64,000 nt of DNA from Haliclona indistincta (lineage: Eukaryota > Porifera > Demospongiae > Haplosclerida > Chalinidae): the NCBI GenBank assembly GCA_964017065.1, contig OZ024783.1, forward strand, positions 18,017,752 to 18,081,751. Direction: 5' to 3'. The translations under genes and the position numbers were made by a program. Of this stretch, positions 10,809 through 21,949 are shown piece after piece. The notes below the pieces were generated by a model. That model searched no databases and had not been told where the DNA came from. It was given only the letters and a program-made list of their open reading frames with translations. How positions within the stretch are numbered: the stretch's first letter is position 1; every line of letters starts with the position of its first letter.

Positions 10809-10879
10809 CGATAACGTAGAATTCACAAAATGTCATAGCACCAAGAAGCAAAAATGGAAGAAATTGCTATCACTAAAAC

Positions 10880-11269
10880 CAGGCCTACCAACTCTCACGG
10901 ATCAGCCGTGAGACTCACGGTTTTCAGTCCGGTCTCACGGGCAGCAGGACAAATCTCACGAGAAATCCATATTATTCCCTATTGTGGGCGTTAACTCAGT
11001 ATGCAAACACCTGTTTGTCTCCCCTCAGCAACTGGTAAAATGTTTGCACACTGAAAAAGTGTGAAAAGCAGCTTAGCATATGCGAGCCCATTGTTCGACG
11101 AGCGATATTAATTGACCACGCCCTTTGTTAATATATTATTTTCGTGAATATTAATGAATGCCCGGCCTAGTTATGATGTAATTATGACGTGACAATGATG
11201 TAATAATTAATATTTTTATTGTATATTAATGATCTCAAGGTTTTTGAAAAATTTTGGTTGGCAGGTCTG
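10880..11269. mobile_element. Non-autonomous DNA transposon with CAGG ends and 7-bp duplication
   Basis: The ends CAGGCCTACCAA and TTGGCAGGTCTG are imperfect inverted repeats. They are flanked by an exact 7-base direct repeat, ctaaaac (10873-10879 and 11270-11276). The 390-bp interior is non-coding and has several cacgg motifs near the left end. It resembles hAT ends, but hAT normally makes 8-base duplications. The 7-base length is shared with the CAGGAGCAC elements at 35625 and 58730. Confidence 0.65.
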
Positions 11270-11276
11270 CTAAAAC

Positions 11277-12535
11277 TAGATGAGCAAGAGTTTCGAAAGA
11301 GAGCCGCAATGCACAGCAACAATATCTATAAATCTCTCCCAACAGCTCATGTACAATAAACATCAGGTTTGACAAAGGCGCAGGCTGTGCAACAAGCTCC
11401 GCCCACAACAATTCTCACTGACTCACCATTGTGATCTCCTCGGTTAGCGGGTGATGCGGCGGGAGGGAGCACGTGACAAGTGATGAACTGGTTCAGGTAC
11501 TGGTAGTACGAGGCGAGGCGGCATACTCTGTTCACGATACACGCCTCGCTTGGATGGAGGAAAGGAAGGCCACACGAAATCAGTAGGATGAGCGGGAAAA
11601 TGTGGTCAGTTTGCAGCCTGAGTGTTTTAAAAGGATCTAGATAGAGCACACAGGTCGAATAATACCTCCAGAAAGCCGCTGTCTCTCGAGTGAGCAAACA
11701 GAGCACCAAGACAACAACTCGTGCAGCATGACGGATCACGTGAGATATTTCCCGCGCACCCGCGCGTAAACGAGAAATGAGCCTGAGCGAACCAACTTTT
11801 CTGTTTTCGAACTACCAAGCTGCTTCCAAGTGAAGTACTCTCAATTATAATTATTATGAAATAATAATTCGTGGAAATCTGTCAGTGATTGCATAGTGTC
11901 TATAGTTGAATTGTTTTGAGCATTGATGTAGTGATGGGCCAGCTACTGCCACTGGACTGCTGGCTAGCTGGATCAAGCTGCTCTTGTAATGGAGGGAGAT
12001 GAACTGAGTCAGGGAAGGACCTCATGGGTACTCTAGACCCCTCAATACATATCAGACCAACATCAATATCTTTACTGGATGATTGCTGTTGAAAAAAAAA
12101 CACAAAAATGAGTGAATTTCACAAACTCTTGGCATGAAATTATATTATTGTAAAATTAAATCCTTGTTTGCAAGCTATATTATTACTGTGTGAATATACA
12201 ACCGTACTGGACCATACTAAGGCAGCAAACCCTGATGACGCTATAATGCAGCCTAATAGGATTTACAATCAACCACCATCTAACAGAATGTATTTAAAAA
12301 ATGCACCCACGCATCACACTCACTGATTTTTAAATATGCAATTGTAGCTAGCACCAAAATAGGATCATATATTTATTCTACCAAGCCTACAAACATTCTC
12401 CTATAGTTCCTACCGGTTGTAGCTTGCACATCCAGGTTCTGGATTTGAAGTTCAGTAGCACATTTCTCAGGATCACTGAGCTTCTAAACCAATTGGTGAT
12501 ATTTTTATTAACTAGAATTTAAGAAGGAAGACATG
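11277..12535. other. Intergenic stretch, mostly unassigned
   Basis: The only coding-like part is a possible terminal exon at 11900-12092 (minus), listed separately. A line at about 12430-12490 (ggttctggatttgaag, then tctcag and gagcttct) resembles a piece of gene B but is too short and diverged to call. The rest is AT-rich without recognisable structure. Confidence 0.4.
11900..12092 (-). CDS. Possible orphan terminal exon
   Basis: On the minus strand a pyrimidine-rich acceptor (gttttttttcaacag) precedes an open frame of about 63 codons. It begins QSSSKDIDVGLICIEGS and ends TSMLKTIQL before TAG. Composition looks coding, with no simple repeat. No upstream exon was found within the next kilobase and no family is recognised. 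It could be a last exon of an unlinked minus-strand gene, a captured fragment or chance. Confidence 0.25.
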
Positions 12536-12959
12536 CAACAACGTTATTTTTTATTTCGTCCAATTATTGTTTTGCTGATTTGAACCAATTAATTTTATTG
12601 ATAATCCTTAGCAAATGCCTAAGAAAGCTCATGAAATTGCAATATTTTTGACTATCGCCACCTAAATTTAGGCAACTTTGCTGATGTTCAGACAACACCA
12701 CCTAAATTTAGGTGCTCTTGCTAAATTTTTTAAGATTTTGAAAGAATTTGCAAACATCAACTGAACCACCTAAATAAATTTCTGTGGCCTAAAATTTATT
12801 TTGATATAAAAATGAGACTTTTTAAGAGGAGGTACCTAAATTTAGCAAGAGTCAAAATTTATTCAATTTCAAGAGATTTCTTAGGTGTATATTTGCTAAG
12901 GAATATCAATTGGTTCAAATCTGCAAAAAATAATTGAACGAAATAAAAATAAAGTGTTG
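12536..12959. mobile_element. Foldback element with internal cctaaatttagg repeats
   Basis: Outer arms 12536-12592 and 12908-12959 are complementary (shared tttatttcgt and gatttgaaccaatt). Inside, ccacctaaattta recurs three or four times. No ORF. It ends just left of the second gene A promoter region. Confidence 0.7.
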
Positions 12960-13077
12960 TGAGTGTGATCAAAGATTTCATAATTCACAATGTGAATAAT
13001 GATTTTTGATCGTTTTTCTCCTAGCCTCAGCAACATTATTACAATTCCGACTGTATCAAGCTTTCTCTTTCAGTATT

Positions 13078-13409
13078 ACAATGCACTAAACTGCCAGTCT
13101 TGAGCCAATTTAAAAGACACTGTAATCCATTATAGACAGGGGGTTCCAGTACTAAAAGTTTCAGACCCGAAGCCAAAAAAGGGTGGGTGGGTAACCGATT
13201 ATAGATAAAGTATATCTCTTAGGAATACATACCTGTAGTACCTATGATACCATGTGGACAAGTTTGTATGCTATCTGAGTATGACCATTCATATTTTGCG
13301 CCTTATACGTCACGCGAGAACGACGCATGCGTGAGATCAGATCAGAGGTAGGTGGGGCACAGTCGGGCCAGTTAAAAAGGTCGACAGTGACAAGCTCGGA
13401 AAGAGAAAG
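13078..13409 (+). promoter_or_regulatory. Presumed promoter and leader of gene A copy 2
   Basis: It matches 990-1244 with a few insertions, including a gggtgggtgg stretch at about 13181. The acgcatgcgt palindrome is at 13323-13332 and cggaaagagaaag precedes the start codon as in copy 1. The left limit marks the start of the second large duplication unit. Confidence 0.45.
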
Positions 13410-14333
13410 ATGGCAAACGAGCAGCTGACTAACTTGACTGGCACTAACGGATTGGATATTGTGTCACAGACCAAATTATATCTGAACAGTGATCCACAGT
13501 CGGCAGAGCGCTACTTGGAAACGATTAAAGACAGCATTCCATTGCTGTTGACAAAACTTAAAGAGTACGAAAAAGAACGAGAAAGTGAAAGAAACGCGCT
13601 CATCGAAGAAGAAAAGCATCTGATGCGCCAAAAGGGAGACAAAGAAAGGGAACTATCTGATCTGAGAGATAAAATCCGATCGTACGAAGCAGAGCGAGCA
13701 AGATACAACGCTTTACTTGAGGACGCAAGATCAGACCTTAGTCGAGCTAATGACCAAAAAAGATCCGCCATGGAAGATACTGACGCGGCCATTGGCGGGA
13801 CTGTTGGCGGTGGAATTGGCGCGGCTCTTCTTGGCATACTGTTCCCTCCGAGTCTAATTTTGACGGTACCTGCAGTAGCAACTGCCGGTACCATTTCGAT
13901 CAAGTCTGCAGACGAAGAAGTGGGTCGCTGCAACGACAAAATCAGTAGTGCCGAGAAAAACATTGCAAACGAGAACCGAAGAATATCAGAAACAAATCGA
14001 AGGATTTCCAGCATCGAAGGAGATGTGTATGCTCTAAAAATAAAGGCGAATACTCTCCACGGTGAAATCGGAGAGAAGCGAGAGGCAATTGTTTTCTTTC
14101 AAAAAGCCACAACATTCATGGGGAAATTGATCGTAGCGGTCAATGGAGGCAAGAACGATACAGATTTGCTGCACACCATACTATCTGAAGCTAACAAAGA
14201 AGAGGAGTACGAGATACTGAGAGATGACGGCTGCAAGGTGATTGTTAATTCATTTGCAGACGCTTGGAAGGAAGTGGAACGCAAAGTAACGGCTGGTGAA
14301 AAGTTTGGATTCTTGAGCATCAAATCAGCTTGA
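13410..14333 (+). CDS. Gene A copy 2: long-helix protein with central hydrophobic hairpin
   Basis: This intronless ORF encodes 307 residues with the A1 layout: a short N-terminus, a charged helix, a hydrophobic Gly/Ala hairpin (about 128-163), a second long helix and an LSIKSA end. It differs from A1 by roughly fifteen scattered substitutions and by one missing residue near position 12 (TNGLD versus TNTGLD). No frameshift or stop is present, so the frame appears to be under constraint. It faces intact gene B2 across 1.5 kb that also holds a broken B/A fragment. The function is unknown. A pore-forming or membrane-remodelling helical bundle is an inference from layout. No signal peptide is visible, so any export would need a leaderless route. 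Confidence 0.8.
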   Translation: MANEQLTNLTGTNGLDIVSQTKLYLNSDPQSAERYLETIKDSIPLLLTKLKEYEKERESERNALIEEEKHLMRQKGDKERELSDLRDKIRSYEAERARYNALLEDARSDLSRANDQKRSAMEDTDAAIGGTVGGGIGAALLGILFPPSLILTVPAVATAGTISIKSADEEVGRCNDKISSAEKNIANENRRISETNRRISSIEGDVYALKIKANTLHGEIGEKREAIVFFQKATTFMGKLIVAVNGGKNDTDLLHTILSEANKEEEYEILRDDGCKVIVNSFADAWKEVERKVTAGEKFGFLSIKSA

Positions 14334-14419
14334 CTGACTAGTAACTAATAGTATTGCAGTAGATGTGTGAACAGATTTGGAAAAATTAATAATTATAATC
14401 TGTACCATTTTATTTAGCG

Positions 14420-15360
14420 ATGTGCACTAAAAAGTTTAAACTGTCCGAATCAATTACTAGTTGTTCTAGGTGGCTTCTGCTAACCTTTGGCAGCACACAA
14501 ATATAAATTTCGTTAGAATCGGTGCTAAAATGGCTGAGTTACAACGGGTTTTGTGGCGGTTACTGTGTTATTTTTTTTCTCCACTAATTTACATTACAAA
14601 GCCGGCTTCCTGATTACAGCGGCGCTGTTGCGCACTTCGTAGCATAGGTGTAAAACAGTAATCTTGAGTATGACACGACGGCCTGGGCTATACGCTGACC
14701 TGTTCGGCCTACTTATTGAAGCAAACTACGACCAGTCAGATCCACAACAATGGCTATAACGGATGCTCGACCAGTTATTTGCCTGTTAGTGTGTATGGCG
14801 AACAGGCCAGTTAGCATGATACTCCAGTTGTGCGCGACTTTGGAGAACGTTTGCACTTGAACGAACGTTTGTTACTAACATCTTCGTAAGTGCTGTCCAG
14901 AGGCATTCTACAAGTTTAACTAACATTGCAAACTGTTTGACTACGAAAATAATTTTTGATTGCCAATTTGCTGGGGGTTTTTTATCTAGCTCTGATTGAT
15001 CATAGCAAAACAGCGGTGTTTCCAATAATTATCAACCTTAAATTCATAATTAGTTGGAATCAGCGTATCTGAAAACCTTGGGGTGGTTTTTAAATTTTAG
15101 CCACTGAAACGGCACTCAGACGTCGCGCAAGACAATTTCCACTTCTTAATTGAAAAAGGTGGACACATTTCCGGCCGCATGACCATGCCCACGGACATCG
15201 CTATCCTAAGACGTTATTTTAGTACGCGCAGCGAATTAGCTAGTCACGTGACAACAATCATGATTTCACTTCAACGTGTTGACAAACTAAGCAACAGCTA
15301 TTAACAATACAACAAGAAAACACACTAACTACGGACCCTATAGGTGTCTACATAATATCT
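14420..15360. repeat. Spacer repeat S, copy 2
   Basis: This matches 2254-3200 with short indels, including an extra tattttttttctccactaat at about 14570 that is also present, inverted, in copy 3 (39018-39050). Copies 2 and 3 thus share sequence missing from copy 1. No coding. Confidence 0.7.
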
Positions 15361-15385
15361 ATAATCGTTACAAAACTATAGCTAT

Positions 15386-15655
15386 TTCCCAGGTGTGCTT
15401 TGAGCTTGCAGTTTAGCAACTTCTTCAGCGGAATCAAACTCTTTCTCCTTGATTTTCTTTTGCTCGTCTGCTAACTCAAGGCGAAGTTCACTGGCAAGGT
15501 CACGAACATTTTCCCTAGTTTGCTCGTTAGTGGGAGTTGGATTTTCCCTAGCTTGCTCGTTAGGAGAAAAATTTAGATTCTAGAGCATCAAATCAGCTTG
15601 ACTGACAAGTAACTAATAGTATTGCAGTAGATGTGTGAACAGATTTGGAAAAATT
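15386..15655 (-). pseudogene. Broken tail of gene B joined to a tail of gene A
   Basis: Positions about 15386-15530 match the last codons of gene B (minus strand, ending in TPGK). A short direct repeat of cctagcttgctcgttag type follows. From about 15568 to 15655 the sequence matches the 3' end of gene A and its 3' flank on the plus strand. Neither part can encode a protein. The head-on joining of the two 3' ends shows a past duplication with deletion of the spacer, and makes this a third, degenerate unit. Confidence 0.75.
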
Positions 15656-15835
15656 AATATAATTCTGTATCATCCTAAGACGCTATTTTAGTACGCGCAG
15701 CGAATTAGCTAGTCACGTGACAATAACAATGACATTTGCTGACAAACTAAGCAAAAGCTATTGACAATACAACAAGAAAACACACTCACTACGGACCCTA
15801 TAGGTATCTACTACATATCTATAATCGTTACAAAA

Positions 15836-17170
15836 CTATTTTCCAGGTGTACTTTGAGCTTGCAGTTTAGCAACTTCTTCAGCGGAATCAAACTCTTTCT
15901 CCTTGATTTTCTTTTGCTCGTCTGCTAGCTCAAGGCGAAATTGACTGGCAAGGTCACGAACATTTTTCCTTGCTTGCTCGTTAGTGGGATTTTCAGTGAG
16001 GTAGCTGTAGAGATCCTTCTGCGTTTCTTTGATCTCGTCCATGTACGTACCGCACACATCATCGAGGGCAACCCACTGCCCATAGTATCCAACTGCTTCT
16101 TGTAGGAAGTATGGATCTTTCCAAAACTCAAGACGGTCACTCTTGGGCATCTCAAGGGCAGTGGCAATCAATTCTTGCATTCTTTCCTGAGCTAGCTGTT
16201 CGCAGTGTACTTGAACTTGTTTCCAGAATAAAGCCGCTTTCATCATGACAGCAGACAGCTTTTGGAGTCCTCCCATTGCACTGTGCAGTGCTCCTATGGA
16301 AGCATCAGCAAGCTCTGTATCATCCTTGCATTGTGCCAGTCTGGTAGTAAACTCAGCAATGTCTTGCAGAGCTTTACTTCTCTCTTGGCGTCGCTTGCTC
16401 ATTTCTTCAAGTTTCTGGATTTGAATTTTTCGCATTTTCTCAGCCTCTATTTTATCTCCTCCATCATCAAATATTTCGCTACCAATAAATTGATTGGCTA
16501 ATTTCTTCAACGAGTTTAATATTGAATGGGAATTTCTCTCACATTCGATCTCTTGTTTTACAGCATCATCATGCTTCTTCTCAGCTTTCTTAAATTCTTC
16601 TTCGGCAAATGCCTTCTCCTCTCTCGCCTTTGCTTTCTGAGCCTCCAGCTTCTTTTCTTCTTCAGCGATTTCCTTCTTTTTCACTTCTTCTTTGCCTTTG
16701 GCTTGCATCGTCGATCCGAGGGCTTTCTCAACACGTTCGGACTCGGCATTGAAGTCGCTGTGCAATTCATCAGCAGCAGTAGCCATATCTTTGGCAACTT
16801 CAGCGACGGCCTTCAGAGTTACAAGTGCCATATTCTCAAATCCACCAGTAAGAAATCCATACGTACTTTTAAGCCGAGCAAGTACGTTGTTAGAGGCGGT
16901 CTTGAAACGCGAAACCGTCACGGCGGACTTGTCGCATAGCTTCGTTACATTCACTCCGATTTCACGAATCTCAATCTGCAGATCAGTGTGACCAGCTACT
17001 CCATTGTAGGCTACGCGAACAAACTTCCCGACTCGACCTAAATCTGTGACCAGCGTTGGAAGATCGACCGATCCGAGCAATATGGCCTTTTGTTTCAACA
17101 CAAGTTGAGAATCGCTTGGAGGGATCTCTGTGATAGAAAACTGTTCTCCATTGATCTTGACTACTGCCAT
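15836..17170 (-). CDS. Gene B copy 2: intact coiled-coil protein
   Basis: The conserved start MAVVKING gives 444 residues. A longer in-frame start (17221) lies at or beyond the TATA box and is absent in copy 1, so I do not use it. Residues 1-100 are mixed, with YNGVAGHTDLQIEIREIG. About 105-137 form an Ala-rich helix (YGFLTGGF onward). About 140-225 are a Lys/Glu/Ala coiled coil. About 235-330 are further helices, and the C-terminus includes WKDPYFLQEAVGYYGQW and a charged tail. There is no signal peptide or clear transmembrane segment. It converges with A2; the shared duplication suggests that the pair is kept as a unit, perhaps a two-component complex. It is unbroken, unlike B1. No named family is recognised. 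Confidence 0.8.
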   Translation of the reverse strand: MAVVKINGEQFSITEIPPSDSQLVLKQKAILLGSVDLPTLVTDLGRVGKFVRVAYNGVAGHTDLQIEIREIGVNVTKLCDKSAVTVSRFKTASNNVLARLKSTYGFLTGGFENMALVTLKAVAEVAKDMATAADELHSDFNAESERVEKALGSTMQAKGKEEVKKKEIAEEEKKLEAQKAKAREEKAFAEEEFKKAEKKHDDAVKQEIECERNSHSILNSLKKLANQFIGSEIFDDGGDKIEAEKMRKIQIQKLEEMSKRRQERSKALQDIAEFTTRLAQCKDDTELADASIGALHSAMGGLQKLSAVMMKAALFWKQVQVHCEQLAQERMQELIATALEMPKSDRLEFWKDPYFLQEAVGYYGQWVALDDVCGTYMDEIKETQKDLYSYLTENPTNEQARKNVRDLASQFRLELADEQKKIKEKEFDSAEEVAKLQAQSTPGK

Positions 17171-17225
17171 GCTTGTTATCTTTGTTGAAACTGAGAGACT
17201 ACGTATTCCTGGACTGTACATCGGT

Positions 17226-17233
17226 TTATATAA
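17226..17233 (-). promoter_or_regulatory. TATA box of gene B copy 2
   Basis: TTATATAA on the minus strand lies about 60 bases before the start codon at 17170, as in copy 1. Confidence 0.55.
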
Positions 17234-17414
17234 CTTGGCTGGCTATAGGCGGCCTCTCGCAAACCGAACTTGACCAATCAAATCAGTGTATTGCACGGCG
17301 GCGCGCGCATGTCAAATTCAGTCGATATACCTATGGCGACCGAGAGAGTTGCTTTATTGTTATCATTATTATTATTATTGAGAACACACTTACGTATTTG
17401 CACTATCTTATCAA

Positions 17415-18770
17415 AGTTTTCGAAAACTGATTCGCAAAATGATATGGATTCGCTGTCAAAACTGATTCACAAACAAAATGGATTCTAAACCTCTTTGTCT
17501 GCACTCGCACTGAAAGCTGATCAATGACTGCACTCGTGATAGATAAATTTTGACAGTGCTTGCTAATGTGAGGACTTCCTATAAAATTACTATCCATCAC
17601 TAGTGCAGTCATTGATCAGCGCTGAACTGACAATAGCTATACAAACTTGGTTGAATGGTTAGTACATTCAACCGCAAACACTGCAAATGACTTCCCAGAA
17701 TCTCGACCAGTAGACAAAAAGAAGCACCTTCTACACGTCTTCATCACTCCTAGCAGCTGACCCTCTCCAAGCCCACTACCAGTATCCTTATTCTGCTGAA
17801 CTGATATGCAGACGGCTGCAACTGTTGGAATATATAGTCATTATCATGTTTATATTATTGAGTCACTATAATTCCCAAATCTTTACCAGAAGATCACTTG
17901 ATATTTATTTAATTTAAAAAGGGTACACAGACTAGGTTTAAAATGCAATTTGCAGTTTTGTATATTTATTATAATGAAGTTAGGTCGTGATGGATTGTTG
18001 GGTGCTGAAGAACTTGTTATAGTCCAGTCGCAACAGGAGCTGTGAGAGGTGAGGAGCGGCTCTGTGAGTCTTGATGTTGCTCAAGATGCGAAACAACAGA
18101 GAACACTGCCGACTGAAATCCTGTAATTGGAAATGCCATAGTGAAGTTCAGGTCACCCAACAACCATGCAGTCTGGTGATAGTACAGACAAATTAGAGTC
18201 GACCTCTGAATAATTGCAACACAAACATTTTCAACTGTTTTCTACACAGAAATATGTCCTCTATAACATACTAAAAGTGCTAAGGAATCCCGTGAGGGGA
18301 AGTATCAAACATTTTATGCCAACATAATTAATTATTCATGAGTGGAGCATTTTGACATAGTCTGTAATAATTCCGATAATGATAACGTTTTTTGCTGATG
18401 ATGCCTCCTAAAACTTTTTAAACAATAAAAAGATCAAGTTTTCTGATAATTATTAAAACACATGTATATTTGTGACAAAGTCCTTTGTCAATGTGTAGCT
18501 TGTGGTTGGACCATCTCATGTACAAAGTAGGTGTTAACTGTCTTAATTAGTAGAGGCTCTGACGAAGACATTTAATTCAGGAGAGGATAACTCGACTGTT
18601 TTAGGGTAATTTGACCCCAAGGAATAAGATGTGATATAAAATTATGCCAAATTGTCTGTCCGCTGCGAAATACTCGAAAATGACCACGCCCTTTTCATCG
18701 GCGGTGTCACTAATTACTTGAGGAGTCACTTAAATATAAACGTAGGCAGTATTTAGTATTACAAAAAATG
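17415..18770. repeat. GGATTCGC cluster, partial foldback and R1 copy 3
   Basis: Positions 17415-17490 are the ggattcgc cluster. About 17495-17625 keep part of the foldback seen at 4829-5007. From 17823 R1 and its extension match 5325-6389. A ttattattattattattg run sits at 17361-17380. No coding. Confidence 0.65.
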
Positions 18771-20423
18771 ATGTTCACAAGTTATTCAGTGTAGGGTTTT
18801 TGCAGGATTCACCTCCTGCAGTATTTGCAACACTTGATTCCAGATATCCTGCAGCGACATATCCATTCTTGTGGCCACATTTACCACATGTACAAGGTTA
18901 ACACATGTACAAGGATCAGGAAGGTCTTCAGGCTTGGAGGTAACAATACCAGGAACTACATATATTACAATTTCTTTGTTAAACCATACAACTCAGCGTT
19001 CATTTCTAAACCATCTTTAAGTGGGGCTTGTATCCATAGCTGTTGTTGATAATATGACCTTTCAATATGCTTTCTTGCATTGGCTGACGTGCAGGGAATT
19101 TTCTCAAAGTCAATTTTGAGGGAATTGCTATTAAAAGGAGCAAGACACAAGTCATCAAATGTTTCCAAATCCTTTTCTTGGCTTGAGACTCCTTACTACA
19201 GCACTGGGGACAAGCTTATAAGGTGTCTCCCTGCACTCCGTGCTCTGACTGGATGTGATACAACTAGCAAGATGTCTACGAAGCATGCAGCAATGAAAGC
19301 TATCCACAACAATAGTTAATCACCTAAGAGTATGCAACCATCAATATACCCCCTAGGACAGTGTTGGACATTTTCTACATCACAAGTTTACACAACCCAG
19401 CCAACCTCAGTGATGATAGCATTACCACAGACTATGTAAGGTGGTGGGTTACCAGAATTAATGATATTCATGACTTTAGCATGTAGCTTTATTTTCTAGC
19501 CATGGGTATTTGTACAGACAGACTAGCAGAGTGCAGTTTGCTTGCCTATCGATAGTCTTCGACCATACCAAGTTTCAGCCACACAGCGTTAGCCATAGCG
19601 GAAAGACGAGCCCGCCCAGTGGCGACCAAGAACGATCGGTTGGGGAGATTTTTCTTAAGTTGTGTGAAGCGTACGAAGCTAAAACTGCTCCAGCAAGCTC
19701 TCTTGCCATCTGTGCAGAATCCCTTGCATGGATTTCGCTGAGCGATGATCGTATGCTATTTTAAAGCAGTGCTGCCTGCAGCACACAGCTACAATACATG
19801 TCTGTTTTGTTGATATTGTCATTCTGGTACACTTCAGATGATAGTATTATATTGTAGAAGTATTTTATGATTGTAAACTTGTGACGTAAAAAATATCCAA
19901 CGCCGTCCTAGGGGGTATATTGACGGTGGCATACTCTTAGGCAATGAACTCTTGTCCACAACAATTTAACACAGAACTTCAAGTCTTTAACAACTAAGAA
20001 ATTACAGAGAGCATGATACAGACGGCATATAGTAAGGTGTGTCAAGCCAACAAAAGACTTGGAAACATTAATTTTGATGACTTGCGTCTTGCTGCTTTTA
20101 ATAGCAATTCCCTCAAAATGGACTTTGAGAAAATTCCCTGCATGTCAGCCAATGCAAGAAAGCATATTGAAAGGGCATATTATCAACCACAGCTATGGAT
20201 ACAAGCCCACTTAAAGATGGTTTAGCTGAGTTGTATGGTTTACAAAGAATATTAATTTTAATAGTTCCTGGTATCGTTACCTCCAAGCCTGAAGATCTTC
20301 CTGATCCTTGTACATGTGGTAAATGTGGCCACAAGAATGGATATGTTGCTACAGGATATCTGGAATCAAGTGTTGCAAATACTGCAGGAGGTGAATCCTG
20401 CAAAAACCCTATCACTGAATAAA
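18771..20423 (+). mobile_element. Decayed GCDTTS-motif element, copy 2
   Basis: Same organisation as copy 1: inverted C-terminal arm (about 18790-19170), central LRALTGCDTTSKM (about 19230-19275), then FDDLRLAAFNSNSLKMDFEK (about 20073) and ANARKHIERAYYQPQLW (about 20147). The Cys-rich tail follows with CTCGKCGHKNGY (about 20310-20345), better preserved than in copy 1. About 19740-19990 contains DNA not seen in copy 1. Stops and frame changes show that it is not functional. Confidence 0.55.
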
Positions 20424-21064
20424 GGTGTGTCCACACTATGTAGTGAATGCGCATTCGATCCGGATCGAATGCGCATTCACTACATCCACACCTAATGCGC
20501 ATTGGCTAATCCGGTTCGAATCAGGATTCAGCTCAATCCACCTCCAGAGGTGGTTTCGATCCGGATCGCGCAATTGCGCTTTGCGCATACGGCCAGAAAC
20601 GAGGTGCGGTTTGCTCTATCAAGTGACTGATCGAAGCGGAGTTGTCTGCCAGTCCATCTACTTGCTACTAGTCTGCCAGACTGCCACGAATACTGGCTTT
20701 ACTGGGCGCTGTTAGGTCCATACTGGACGCTGTTAGGCGAATACTAGGCACTGTAATAATTATGCTTACTTTCGTCTTCTCCGTGCTCGTGCATGAGCTG
20801 TTTCCCTCAGCATCCTACGCGAAACACTGGACGTTCGAGTGCACCTGAGAGCTATCTATAGAAAGAACAGCACAGCTAGTGCAGTTCGCGGTACCGCCAT
20901 CCTGTGTTGGTATACGCGTGACTATCATGTGCAAACATGCATGTTGAAACCGCTTCGTCAGTAGTAGTGTGGACGCGATGAATGCGCACTGAATGCGATT
21001 TCGATTTGCATCGATCAATTCGGTTTGCAAACCGGTTCGAATCCAGTTAAGGTGTGGACACACC
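20424..21064. mobile_element. Inverted-repeat transposon with GGTGTGTCCACAC ends
   Basis: The left end GGTGTGTCCACAC (20424) and right end GTGTGGACACACC (to 21064) are inverted. TTAA follows the right end and TAAA precedes the left, fitting a TTAA target with one mutation. The other duplicate (about 7680-7700) lacks the insert. Positions 20440-20483 form a perfect 44-base palindrome with half-site gaatgcgcattcgatcc. Sub-terminal ccggttcgaat and atgcgcatt motifs recur at both ends. No transposase. Confidence 0.75.
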
Positions 21065-21068
21065 TTAA

Positions 21069-21949
21069 CTTAATTTTTGTGAACATCATTTTTTGTAACA
21101 CTGAATACTACCTACGTTTATATTTAATTGACTCCTCAAGTTAATAAATTGTGTCTTTTGGTAATACCCTGTACTTGTACTGTTTTCAAACCATCAGAAT
21201 CTTAAAATATTAAACTCTTTAAAAATAGAGATGTTAATGCGGAAAGCTCAAGCCATTTTTGTACAGTGAGTATTGGTTTTGGCACACATCCCAATACATT
21301 CCTTAGGGTCATATTACCTCAGAACAGTTGCTAGAAAGTAGGTTACTAAAATGGTAAATTAAATCTTAGTCAGGGCCTCTACTAGTAGCTATACTCATCA
21401 TAGCACTGCTTCCAAACGTGCAAAGAACCGTGCTTTGCTTTCCAACTGTATAAGTAGAACCGAGCACAGAAGTATACTCAGACAGTTACAGTCCCATAGA
21501 AACAGCATATCTACGACCTTGGCCATGCCATAAAACCAAGCTCAAGTACGTATACATTCAAACGGCTAATGTGGCTGTTATCCTATCGCACCGATGTTCA
21601 TGGTTATTCTACTTACTTAGGTAGCTGTCTTCTTTAAAGACTTCTAGTTCCATATTAAGCTGTGGAATCAGCAACTAGGACAATTCTGCTGCGAAGAACA
21701 ATTTAACGCAATCGCTGGCAAAACTATCAATATTCTCTTAGCTTCTCTACAGCGAAAGTGTTCCTGGGTGCCTGAAATAACTGTATTTTTCCTCTTTGGC
21801 GGCGATCTAACTGAAGGTCAAGACCTACATAGGCGCTAATAGCTCGAACGATGACTGCCCGAGTGAAAATGTATTAGGGCATTTGCTCACGTGAGCAGTT
21901 ACCAATCCTGTACATGGGATATTTATCTATGGAAAAACTAATGATACCC
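21069..21949. other. Right part of the large duplication, then unassigned DNA
   Basis: Up to about 21535 this matches 9000-9097 plus 10122-10370. It includes the empty TTAA site at 21210-21213 where copy 1 has the 1020-bp element. From 21536 to 21949 I see no gene or repeat. Confidence 0.6.

Noticed and set aside
10609..10911. Open frames over the GA-rich tract on both strands
   Set aside because: Low-complexity Ser/Leu/Pro or Arg/Glu/Gly translations of a microsatellite.
11347..11739. 130-codon minus-strand frame
   Set aside because: No acceptor, donor or codon-like composition, and no family resemblance.
12430..12490. Possible relic of gene B (ggttctggatttgaag)
   Set aside because: Only about 16 exact bases plus scattered matches; too short to separate from chance.
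21030..21045. GGTTCGAATCC resembling a tRNA B box (also at 20512)
   Set aside because: No cloverleaf or A box at proper distance; it is part of the inverted sub-terminal repeats of the transposon.
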